Assembly: GCF_039729145.1 (NCBI RefSeq)
Contig: NZ_CP155793.1
Location: 2,356,001-2,420,000 of the forward strand
Length of the DNA: 64,000 nt
DNA from: Microbacterium sp. SY138
Lineage (GTDB): Bacteria > Actinomycetota > Actinomycetes > Actinomycetales > Microbacteriaceae
Direction of reading: 5' to 3'
Part shown: positions 36,383-45,729 of the stretch, one piece after another
Numbering within the stretch: the stretch's first letter is position 1
Layout: each line of letters starts with the position of its first letter
The notes under the pieces: model-generated
Told to the model about the DNA's origin: nothing
What the model saw: only the letters and a program-made list of their open reading frames with translations
Databases searched by the model: none
Translations under genes and position numbers: made by a program

Positions 36383-38313
36383 AGCAGCTCTCCCTCGATC
36401 GGACGTCCTCGTCGGAGCACCTTGCGGAGCGTATGCATCCCGATGCGGGCCACGGCGACGAACGGGCGCATGACCGGCGCGAGACGCGCGGAAGTCGTCG
36501 GATGGTTCAAACGCATATACATGCGGGTCATCGCGACGATTCCGCCGGCGCCGGCCCATCCTGCGCGATGCAGCCACTGGATCTGCTCCAGAGGGTAGCC
36601 CGGGGGCGTGATCGAGAGCTGATCGAGCTTGTACGCAAGATTCGCGTAGGCAATCCCCGCGTGCTCCTGATTGAGCACCGTGCGGCAGTGGTAGCCGATC
36701 TCGCCCAGTGCAAGCGGCAGAAGACGCTCTTGCACGCGGGCGAGGTCGGCCCCGCCACGCTTCGCGGCGACATAGTCTTCATAACGGAGCTGGTCATCCA
36801 GCAGCAGGCGGAGAGCCTTCGGACGTCCAACCCACATGCCGCCCATCGGGGCCAGGGGCGAGGCGCCGTCGAACGGCACGTTGATGCCGAGACGCTCGCT
36901 GATCTCGAGCGCGGGCTCCCGGTACTGCGACCATCCTCGCCCGGCGAGGGCGTATCCGATATGCATCATCGGCGGGAAGACCGCTCCGAGTCCTGGTTCA
37001 CGCTCGAACAGGGCGAGAAGGTTCGAGAACTGCCCGGGACTCGAGATGAGGTTCTCGAGCTGGTAGCGGCGGAAGTACCGTGCGATGTTCGCCCCGCGCT
37101 TCCGCGGGGCGCGGGAGTGGATCTTGACGACGAGGTCGTACCGGTCGGACACGAGGATGTCCCGACATCCGATGAAGAACGCGCTCATGTCGCGTCCGTG
37201 CTTCGACGGCACGACACGGATGTCGAAGCCGGTCGCCTTCGTGAGTCGCCGATCATCGATCGCCGTCCGGATACGGGTCGCGCTGTCGTCGTCGAGTGTC
37301 GTCACCACCAGATCGAAATCGACGGGGATCTGCTCGAGCCGATTGAGAATATGGTCGATCGTCCGCGGATCCGCGCAGTGAGCAAGGACCGCGATGCGTC
37401 TGCTCGGTGCCGGGGCATGAGCGCTCTCGTCGAGCACTTCGAGCATTCCCGCATCGGTGTTCAGCGTCTTCGGCTGCACGTTCTTCGCGAGGTTGCTCCA
37501 CATCAGCTCGATCGGATAGCCGTATCCGGCGATCGCCGCAGCCGTCCGCCGTCCGATGACGGCATGCCGGTCGAGGAAGGGGGGATAGTGGAAGAAGGGA
37601 CGACGCTTGACCAGAGGGCAGCCGTCGGCAAGAAGAAGATCGGCGTTGAACAGCGAGGGGTGCTCGGTCGGATAGTCGTGCGACGCGAAAGCGACCGAAG
37701 CAGAGTAGCCGCGCTCTTGGAAATGCTTCGTGAACTGTGTCTCGTGCTTGAGCACCGCGTCGAAGTAGGACGGCATCTCCGGCAGATCCCGCCAGTACTC
37801 CTGCCAGTCGGGAGACAAGAACATCTCCTTGCGGACGGCGATCCAGAAGGACTGGAGGTGATACGGAAGCTCACCCTCGTTCGTGAACTTGTTGAGCGGC
37901 TCCCACTCGTGATCGGTCATGCCCCAGAAATGCACCTCACGAGCATTCATCCGCTCGAAGACCGGACCGTACGGACGAACCGGGCCGAACCAGGTGTCGT
38001 TCGTCAGCAGCACCTCGTCGAACTCGGCGATTCGATCGCCGATATGCGCCAGTCCCTCCTTGTGCGCCCAGATATCGAAACCGGTGTTGGTGCGCACCAG
38101 AATGTCGTCGGTCACGCTCTCGAGCGTGGCTCGACCGGCATCGTCCAGAGGCCCGTTCACCACCGCGAGAATGTGCGCGGCGTCGTCTCGCATGCCTTCC
38201 AACGCGAACCGGACGAACTCCTCGACCGTCCCACGACGGTCGTAGACGACGTAGATGACCAGCCGCTTCCCGCCATCAGGAAATGTCGCTGATTTCTGCC
38301 CCGGCGTCGTCAT
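36379..38313 (-). CDS. Rhamnan synthesis RgpF-family glycosyltransferase (copy 2)
   Basis: 644 residues from the ATG giving MTTPGQKSATF, with GGAGGGAT about 4 nt upstream. Same blocks as its neighbour: VIYVVYDRRGTVEEFVRFAL, DILVRTNTGFDIWAHKEG, VLLTNDTWFGPVRPYGPV, and LVVKIHSRAPRKRG. Divergent enough to be an old tandem duplicate. Upstream of copy 1 in an operon that continues to Wzm/Wzt, with rmlA just 83 nt upstream on the same strand. Confidence 0.9.
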   Translation of the reverse strand: MTTPGQKSATFPDGGKRLVIYVVYDRRGTVEEFVRFALEGMRDDAAHILAVVNGPLDDAGRATLESVTDDILVRTNTGFDIWAHKEGLAHIGDRIAEFDEVLLTNDTWFGPVRPYGPVFERMNAREVHFWGMTDHEWEPLNKFTNEGELPYHLQSFWIAVRKEMFLSPDWQEYWRDLPEMPSYFDAVLKHETQFTKHFQERGYSASVAFASHDYPTEHPSLFNADLLLADGCPLVKRRPFFHYPPFLDRHAVIGRRTAAAIAGYGYPIELMWSNLAKNVQPKTLNTDAGMLEVLDESAHAPAPSRRIAVLAHCADPRTIDHILNRLEQIPVDFDLVVTTLDDDSATRIRTAIDDRRLTKATGFDIRVVPSKHGRDMSAFFIGCRDILVSDRYDLVVKIHSRAPRKRGANIARYFRRYQLENLISSPGQFSNLLALFEREPGLGAVFPPMMHIGYALAGRGWSQYREPALEISERLGINVPFDGASPLAPMGGMWVGRPKALRLLLDDQLRYEDYVAAKRGGADLARVQERLLPLALGEIGYHCRTVLNQEHAGIAYANLAYKLDQLSITPPGYPLEQIQWLHRAGWAGAGGIVAMTRMYMRLNHPTTSARLAPVMRPFVAVARIGMHTLRKVLRRGRPIEGELL

Positions 38314-38396
38314 CTGATCCCTCCAGACCCTCGGTGGGAGGGCACAACTCATGCCCGCGCCAAGCGCGGAATGTCACTGAACTCGGACGAGCCTAG

Positions 38397-39266
38397 TCAG
38401 CGTCCCTGTGCGAGCGCCTTGAGGAGGTACTCGCCGTACCCGCTCTTGCGCAACGGCTCCGCGCGCTCTCGCAGCTCGTCATCCGTGAGGAACCCCATCC
38501 GCCACGCGACCTCTTCCGGGCAACCGATCGAGAGTCCCTGGCGCTTCTCCACCGTGCGGATGAAGTCCGTCGCCTCGGCGAGTGAATCGAATGTCCCCGT
38601 GTCGAGCCAAGCGGTGCCACGGGTGAGCAGCTGCACTTTGAGCTTTCCCCTGTCGAGGTACTCGCGATTGATGTCGGTGATCTCGAGCTCTCCACGAGGT
38701 GAGGGCTTGAGAGCCTTCGCGATCTCGATCACGTCGTTGTCGTAGAAGTAGAGCCCGGGAACGGCGTAGTTGCTCTTCGGGTGGGCGGGCTTCTCCTCGA
38801 GGGAGACCACCTTGCCTTCGCGGTCGAACTCCACCACCCCGTATGCCGCGGCGTCGTCGACCCAATAGCCGAAGACGACGCCACCGTCGAGTTCTGTGTA
38901 CTGACGAAGCTGCGTGCCCATGCCCTGGCCGTAGAAGATGTTGTCACCAAGGACGAGGGCCACCGAGTCGTCGCCGATGTGCTCCTCCCCCAAGATGAAT
39001 GCCTGCGCAAGGCCATCCGGGGACGGCTGGGTCTTGTACGTGATGGAGACACCGAACTTCGACCCGTCCCCGAGCAGACGCTGGAAGGACTCTGCGTCGT
39101 GGGGCGTCGTGATCATCAGGATGTCGCGGATGCCGGCGAGGATCAGCGTCGACAGCGGGTAGTAGATCATCGGCTTGTCGTACACCGGGACCAGCTGCTT
39201 GGAGACGCCGAGGGTGATCGGGTGCAACCGGGAGCCTGTGCCGCCGGCGAGAATGATGCCACGCAT
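38397..39266 (-). CDS. rmlA: Glucose-1-phosphate thymidylyltransferase
   Basis: 289 residues from the ATG giving [20 protein letters not shown], the nucleotidyltransferase signature; an upstream in-frame start adds 12 residues without a site, while AGGGAG lies about 10 nt before this [22 protein letters not shown] and [12 protein letters not shown] are standard RmlA segments. It makes dTDP-glucose from glucose-1-phosphate and dTTP, the first step to dTDP-L-rhamnose. Divergent from rmlB. Confidence 0.95.
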   Translation of the reverse strand: MRGIILAGGTGSRLHPITLGVSKQLVPVYDKPMIYYPLSTLILAGIRDILMITTPHDAESFQRLLGDGSKFGVSITYKTQPSPDGLAQAFILGEEHIGDDSVALVLGDNIFYGQGMGTQLRQYTELDGGVVFGYWVDDAAAYGVVEFDREGKVVSLEEKPAHPKSNYAVPGLYFYDNDVIEIAKALKPSPRGELEITDINREYLDRGKLKVQLLTRGTAWLDTGTFDSLAEATDFIRTVEKRQGLSIGCPEEVAWRMGFLTDDELRERAEPLRKSGYGEYLLKALAQGR

Positions 39267-39284
39267 GATCACTAGTCTCCCTGA

Positions 39285-40342
<1,058 letters not shown>

Positions 40343-40343
<1 letters not shown>

Positions 40344-41755
40344 TGACGGAGTTCGGAAAGTCGCTGACAGTGTCGGAGACGGGCATCCCCGGACTCCTGA
40401 TCGCCGACCTTCCCGTTCACGGGGACTCCCGTGGCTGGTTCAAGGAGAACTGGCAGCGCGAGAAGATGATCGCCGCAGGTCTTCCGGACTTCGGTCCTGT
40501 GCAGAACAACATCTCCTTTAACGACGAGGTCGGGACCACACGTGGCATCCACGCGGAGCCGTGGGACAAGTGGGTATCGGTGGCGACCGGGCGCATCTTC
40601 GGCGCGTGGGTCGACCTCCGCGAGGGCCCGACTTTCGGCGCGGTGTTCACCGCTGAGATCGATCCGTCACGCGCGATCTTCGTCCCGCGTGGAGTCGGGA
40701 ACTCGTATCAGACACTCGAGCCGGACACCGCCTATGTCTATCTCGTCAACGACCACTGGTCGGCGGATGCGGAGTACTCGTTCCTGAATCTGGCTGACGA
40801 GACCGCGTCCGTCCAGTGGCCCATCCCGCTGTCCGAGGTCGAGATCTCGGCCAAGGACCTCGCACATCCGCGCCTCGCGGACATCGCCCCGATTCCGGCA
40901 AAGAAGACCCTGGTGATCGGGGCCAACGGTCAGCTCGGTGTCGCTCTGCGCAGACTCCTCGGCGATTCGGCGCAGTACGAGTACGCCGGACGCAGCGAGT
41001 TGGATCTCACTGACCCCGGCTTCGCCTCCGCACGGCGCTGGCGTGACTACGAGACGATCATCAACGCCGCCGCGTTCACCGCGGTCGACCTCGCGGAGAC
41101 ACCGGAAGGGCGCGCCGCCGCGTGGGCGGCAAACGTCGCCGGAGTCGCTGCGCTGGCTCAAGTGGCAACGGAGAACCGCATCACCCTCGTGCACGTCTCG
41201 AGCGACTATGTCTTCGACGGCACAAAGGAAGATGCCTACACCGAAGACGACTGTTTCCGCCCGCTCGGAGTTTATGGCCAGACCAAAGCTGCGGGCGACG
41301 CGATCGTCAGCACTGTGCCGAGGCACTACATCGTCCGCACGTCATGGGTGATCGGCGAAGGCAAGAACTTCGTCCGCACCATGGTGTCGCTTGCGGAGCG
41401 CGGCATCGATCCGCAAGTGGTCGACGATCAAACGGGACGGCTGACGTTCACGAGCGACATCTCTGCGGCGATCGTGCATCTTCTTCACACCGACGCCGCC
41501 TACGGCACCTACAACCTGTCCGGTACGGGCGAACCCGCAACTTGGGCGGAGATCGCTGCCGAAGTCTTCGCTCTGACCGGGAATGCGCCCGAGCGCGTGA
41601 GCGGTGTCTCGACCTCCGAGTACTTCGCTTCTGCCTCGACGCCGGTCGCCCCGCGCCCGGCGAACAGTGTGCTCGCGCTAGATAAGATCGTGGAATCCGG
41701 ATTCGAGCCGGCTCCGTTCCGCGAGACGCTGAACGCCTACTTGAACGCTGGTTGA
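40343..41755 (+). CDS. rmlCD: Bifunctional RmlC-RmlD fusion (dTDP-4-keto-rhamnose 3,5-epimerase / reductase)
   Basis: 470 residues. Residues about 10-190 are RmlC-like: DLPVHGDSRGWFKENW, TRGIHAEPWDKWV with H70 as the catalytic-type histidine, and FVPRGVGNSYQTLE. Residues about 190-470 are RmlD: LVIGANGQLGVALRRLL, INAAAFTAVDLAE, HVSSDYVFDG and YGQTKAAGDAI (YxxxK). Together they convert the RmlB product to dTDP-L-rhamnose. The second RmlC histidine region (GFAHGF in typical enzymes) reads GVGNSY. The fusion is known from several actinobacteria, so it is not by itself new. Start set by overlap with the rmlB stop. Confidence 0.93.
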
Positions 41756-41760
41756 GGACT

Positions 41761-41798
41761 CCTTGGGCGCCGGCCGATGAACGGACCGGTGCCCAAGG
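41761..41798. terminator. Hairpin between convergent rmlCD and the LGFP-repeat gene
   Basis: CCTTGGGC (41761-41768) pairs with GCCCAAGG (41791-41798); the inner arms extend as GCCGG/CCGG. It lies 6 nt after the rmlCD stop. Confidence 0.6.
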
Positions 41799-41810
41799 CC
41801 TCACGCCCCC

Positions 41811-44432
41811 TCAGAAGCGGATCGTCCCACCCTCGAAGGTCTGAGAACACACCCCACCCGCACACACCTGTGCGCTGGTAGGCCATCCGTACGAACCCGA
41901 GGCACCTCCCGCGGCGAAGTACGCATCGCGAACCTTTCCGGTGACCGCGAACGCACCCAGGGTGCGCTTGAAGAAGACGGCGCCATTCGCGAATCCCTCG
42001 GCCATCCCCCCGCCGTTGAACGAGTAATAGACGAACGACGAAGGAATCCTCGCCCCCAGCGTCGCGGCCTGAGCCGTCGCCACGGCATCGATCGCAGGCG
42101 CACCCACCCGCGCTCCGGCAGCCGCCGACCAACTGATCCACCCGTACTGGAACTCCTGCGAGCACAACGTGGACGTGCACGTCTGCGCCCCCACGGGGAA
42201 ACCGAGCCGCCCCGTGGCCCCACCAAGCGTGAAGTACTGATCACGGATGGGACCCGACACGAAGAACGCCGTCCCATTCGTCACCGCATACGCGGAACCA
42301 CTCCCGAACGCCTGACCGGTCCCTCCCGGCAGAGCGGCCACCGCAGAAACCGGCACCCCCCACGAACCGGAGATCCCGCCTGCAGCGGCATACGCCGCAT
42401 AGACCGGGCCCGACACACCGAACGCACCCGCCCCAGAAGACGACACCATCCCACCCTCGAAGGTCTGAGAACACACCCCACCCGCACACACCTGTGCGCT
42501 GGTAGGCCATCCGTACGAACCCGAGGCACCTCCCGCGGCGAAGTACGCATCGCGAACCTTTCCGGTGACCGCGAACGCACCCAGGGTGCGCTTGAAGAAG
42601 ACGGCGCCATTCGCGAATCCCTCGGCCATCCCCCCGCCGTTGAACGAGTAATAGACGAACGACGAAGGAATCCTCGCCCCCAGCGTCGCGGCCTGAGCCG
42701 TCGCCACGGCATCGATCGCAGGCGCACCCACCCGCGCTCCGGCAGCCGCCGACCAACTGATCCACCCGTACTGGAACTCCTGCGAGCACAACGTGGACGT
42801 GCACGTCTGCGCCCCCACGGGGAAACCGAGCCGACCCGTGGCCCCACCAAGCGTGAAGTACTGATCACGGATGGGACCCGACACGAAGAACGCCGTCCCA
42901 TTCGTCACCGCATACGCGGAACCACTCCCGAACGCCTGACCGGTCCCTCCCGGCAGAGCGGCCACCGCAGAAACCGGCACCCCCCACGAACCGGAGATCC
43001 CGCCTGCAGCGGCATACGCCGCATAGACCGGGCCCGACACACCGAACGCACCCGCCCCAGAAGACGACACCATCCCACCCTCGAAGGTCTGAGAACACAC
43101 CCCACCCGCACACACCTGATCGGCAGTAGGCATCCCCAGTTCACCGTTCGCACCGTTCTGTGCGAAATAGCCTGAGCGCAACGGTTCCGCGACGACGAAC
43201 GTACCTTTGGAGCCCGAATACACGGATCCTCCGGAGAAGAGCTGCCCGATGCCCTGTGTGAGCGGTTGCTGGTTCAGCACGGGCCACCCCAGGGGCCCGT
43301 CGGCGCCTTGCCGCGCGAAGTAGTACTCCCGGAGCGGACCGGACCACACCGTCTTCGCTCCGAAGGATCCCGTCCAGTAGATCGAGGCAATGGAGAACGC
43401 ACGCCCGTAGCCCCCGCCGTTCTGCTGCAGACGAGTGACGTCGGAGACCGGGGCTCCGGGCCCGGCAGCACCGCCTTGCGCCAGGTACTCACCCTGAATC
43501 GCTGCCGTCGCCGTGGCGAGGCCCGACGAGACCTGGGTGGATCCGAACCAGTCGGTGAAGTAGTTGTAGAAGTTGCGGTTTCCGTACGCGGAGCACCCGT
43601 CTCCCAGACCGTATCCGGCGTTGAGCGCAGCGGCGTTGGGCTGATACGGCGTGTAGTAGTAGAGAGCCGACGTCGCCTTGTTGGCGACGTACACCGGTGA
43701 ACTCCCGCAGTTGGCGTTGGGGTTGTAGAGGATGTTCCAGGTCCTGCCCGGGGCATACCACTGGAACCACTTGCCCTCCATGTAGATCTGCATCTGACGT
43801 GCTGCGCCGTAGATCTGATGGAAGAACCCGATGTAGTTCGGGTCGCAGGGCGCGGTGTCAGGACATCCCTGCCCGAGTGCGATCCGGTAGCGCCATGCGC
43901 TGGGCCAGATGTGAGTGACGAGCCCCTGTTCCTTCTGGAGCATCACGATAAGCACCTGCGGGTTGATGTTGCAGGCCTGCGCGACGCGATAGATGATGCG
44001 AGCCGCCGATTCGTTCGCCGCCCCCGAGTACCCGCTGCAGTAAGCGTCGGCCGGACGAGTGACGGTGTTCATCGTGAAGTCCTTGATGCACACGATCGGC
44101 TCGTTGTTCTCGTCCCTTCCCCCCTGACACCGTGACACCTTGCTGTTGAAGAATGCCTGGATCTGAGCCTCGGTCATCGTGGTCTTGTCCGTGAACACGG
44201 CATCGCTGATGAGGTTGCCAGGCGTGAAGCCGGCCAGCGTCGTCTTGACGATCCCGCTCGCGGCGGGGTCGACCATCGTTCGAGACGTACTCGGAGCACT
44301 CAAGGAGACCGACGCCGTGGCAGCAGTGGCGGGGGCCACGGTGCCGAGGACCAGGGCGGAGGCAGCAAGGAAACAGGTGAGGAGACGGGCGGTCCTCAGG
44401 GTGTTTCGCGAGCGTGGGGCACGTCGAGACAT
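41811..44432 (-). CDS. Exported LGFP-repeat protein with an N-terminal lysozyme-like domain
   Basis: 873 residues from the ATG giving MSRRAPRSRNTLRTARLL. A signal peptide ends near APATAATA. An N-terminal domain (about 65-285) reads like a lysozyme/transglycosylase fold: INPQVLIVMLQKEQGLVTHIW with a candidate catalytic Glu, then NYFTDWFGSTQ. The rest (from about 300) is a chain of LGFP repeats (GPLGWPV, GELGMPTA, GSWGVPVS, GRLGFPVG, GSYGWPTS), which bind wall components in other actinobacteria. It contains a near-perfect 208-residue internal duplication. Surface-located, possibly wall-anchored or wall-remodelling. Confidence 0.85.
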   Translation of the reverse strand: MSRRAPRSRNTLRTARLLTCFLAASALVLGTVAPATAATASVSLSAPSTSRTMVDPAASGIVKTTLAGFTPGNLISDAVFTDKTTMTEAQIQAFFNSKVSRCQGGRDENNEPIVCIKDFTMNTVTRPADAYCSGYSGAANESAARIIYRVAQACNINPQVLIVMLQKEQGLVTHIWPSAWRYRIALGQGCPDTAPCDPNYIGFFHQIYGAARQMQIYMEGKWFQWYAPGRTWNILYNPNANCGSSPVYVANKATSALYYYTPYQPNAAALNAGYGLGDGCSAYGNRNFYNYFTDWFGSTQVSSGLATATAAIQGEYLAQGGAAGPGAPVSDVTRLQQNGGGYGRAFSIASIYWTGSFGAKTVWSGPLREYYFARQGADGPLGWPVLNQQPLTQGIGQLFSGGSVYSGSKGTFVVAEPLRSGYFAQNGANGELGMPTADQVCAGGVCSQTFEGGMVSSSGAGAFGVSGPVYAAYAAAGGISGSWGVPVSAVAALPGGTGQAFGSGSAYAVTNGTAFFVSGPIRDQYFTLGGATGRLGFPVGAQTCTSTLCSQEFQYGWISWSAAAGARVGAPAIDAVATAQAATLGARIPSSFVYYSFNGGGMAEGFANGAVFFKRTLGAFAVTGKVRDAYFAAGGASGSYGWPTSAQVCAGGVCSQTFEGGMVSSSGAGAFGVSGPVYAAYAAAGGISGSWGVPVSAVAALPGGTGQAFGSGSAYAVTNGTAFFVSGPIRDQYFTLGGATGRLGFPVGAQTCTSTLCSQEFQYGWISWSAAAGARVGAPAIDAVATAQAATLGARIPSSFVYYSFNGGGMAEGFANGAVFFKRTLGAFAVTGKVRDAYFAAGGASGSYGWPTSAQVCAGGVCSQTFEGGTIRF
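41826..43118. repeat. 624-bp near-perfect tandem duplication inside the LGFP-repeat gene
   Basis: Units 41826-42449 and 42450-43073 are 624 bp each (208 codons, in frame). I find one difference (C at 42210, A at 42834), though I checked by eye rather than by alignment. A third stretch of 45 identical bp continues at 43074-43118 and then diverges. The 45-bp match at both outer edges is what unequal crossing-over between short repeats would leave. Confidence 0.9.
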
Positions 44433-44533
44433 GTGACCAGTGTGACGGAAGTTGCGGGATGATGCCACTGTTGCCGGGATCGCACCACAAGTTTCCGGCG
44501 TGTCGCACGTATGCGCAGGTGGCTCTCAGCCAA

Positions 44534-45607
44534 TCAGAGGTCGGCGTGAAGGGCCCAGAGCCGCTCAGCTGCGCTCGCCCACGAGAACGCTCGCGAACGG
44601 TCGGCGGCGAGGACACTGAGGCGTGTCGCGGAGTCTCCGGTAGCTGCGGCAACGGCTTCGGAGAGTTCATCGGCGCTAGCGAGCACCCCGCCGTCTGCGA
44701 GAACATCACGGTGCGACCCGCTGTCGACTGCCACCACCGGGATGCCGAGTGCCATCGCCTCGACGGCGCGCCACGGCCACCCGGCGACGGCACTGGTGGC
44801 GACATAGGCGGATGCACCCGAGAGAATGGCGGCGCGATCCTCGATCGACAGCACCCCGCGGACGTGCGCGCGCCGCTCAGGCAGCCCGGCGGCAGAGGCG
44901 ACTTCCACATAGTGTGGTTCCGACCCCTCGGGAGCGTCGAACACCACCGCGTCGAGCCCCGCGGCCACCGCACCTCGGATGCCGTCGGCAAGTCCCGACG
45001 GAGATCCGCTGACCACGATGTAGCGGTCGGGCAGCGACAGCGCGTTCCGACGCGCAGCAGCGTCGAAGGGAACGTCGAATCCCTGCGGCGGTGCGCCCGC
45101 GATCACCCGAACGCGGTCGCCGATCTTCGCCAGCTCCGAAAGACGCTCAGCCACGGCGTGAGACGGCACCACCACCGCGTCGGCATGTCTCACAGCTCGA
45201 CGGAGCATGCCTCGCTGCCAGGCCGCATTCCCCTTGGACAGCAGCTCCGGCGCATCCCAGGCTCGCAGATCCCACACCGTGACCGTGGTCTGGTGGTTGT
45301 CGTGCACCCGATCATGGCGCACAAGGGGCGCCATCAGCGTCGGCGAATGGATGAGTCCGCCGCCGACACCCGGAGCGATCCCGAGCTGCCAGGCTGCGGC
45401 GAGTTCACGACGCCCCATCCCGAGCGTGCGGATGTCCCCTATTCCCGCCACAGGCACGGACGCGCCGGCCGGAACGATGGCGTCCACGGCGCAACCGGAG
45501 GGGGCGGTCGCGACCAGGCCGGCGGTGATTCCCACCGCGGCGTCCGCGTGATCGGCATCGACGACATCCACGAGCTGATCCAGAACAACACGCAGTCGAG
45601 CACCCAT
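44534..45607 (-). CDS. Family 4 glycosyltransferase (mannosyl/glucosyl-type)
   Basis: 357 residues from the ATG giving MGARLRVVLDQLVD. GT-B fold: N-terminal domain with GGGLIHSPTLMAPLV, TVTVWDLRAWDAPELL and AVVVPSHAVAERL (typical GT4 acceptor-domain segments); C-terminal domain with SGASAYVATSAVAGWPWRAVEAMALGIPVVA, the E-x7-E-equivalent region. It sits between the LGFP-repeat protein and the DUF4012 gene. Donor and acceptor are unknown. Confidence 0.82.
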   Translation of the reverse strand: MGARLRVVLDQLVDVVDADHADAAVGITAGLVATAPSGCAVDAIVPAGASVPVAGIGDIRTLGMGRRELAAAWQLGIAPGVGGGLIHSPTLMAPLVRHDRVHDNHQTTVTVWDLRAWDAPELLSKGNAAWQRGMLRRAVRHADAVVVPSHAVAERLSELAKIGDRVRVIAGAPPQGFDVPFDAAARRNALSLPDRYIVVSGSPSGLADGIRGAVAAGLDAVVFDAPEGSEPHYVEVASAAGLPERRAHVRGVLSIEDRAAILSGASAYVATSAVAGWPWRAVEAMALGIPVVAVDSGSHRDVLADGGVLASADELSEAVAAATGDSATRLSVLAADRSRAFSWASAAERLWALHADL

Positions 45608-45717
45608 GCACACAGGCTATCCCCGCTGTGCCGCTCCCCCCGTGAGGTCAGCGCCCGCGCCGCCGTAGTGTCAGCGTTCGCACAGTTTTCGCCCACCACG
45701 GCCGCAGCGGTTCATGC

Positions 45718-45723
45718 TTGAAT
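45718..45723 (+). promoter_or_regulatory. Candidate leaderless -10 hexamer (TTGAAT) for the DUF4012 gene
   Basis: TTGAAT ends 6 nt before the GTG at 45730, which supports that GTG over the TTG at 45718 as the start. Confidence 0.4.
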
Positions 45724-45729
45724 GCTCGG

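Noticed and set aside
36433..38292. 619-residue + strand open frame antisense to the second RgpF gene
   Set aside because: The minus frame has all RgpF blocks; the plus frame is Arg/His/Val-rich shadow sequence with no motif.
34490..38313. A single RgpF gene split by frameshift
   Set aside because: Both copies carry the full set of N- and C-terminal blocks and overlap by 4 nt (GTGA), so they are true paralogues.
41826..43118. The tandem duplication considered as a CRISPR array or mobile element
   Set aside because: Only two long units, no spacers, and in-frame coding; there are no terminal inverted repeats or transposase.
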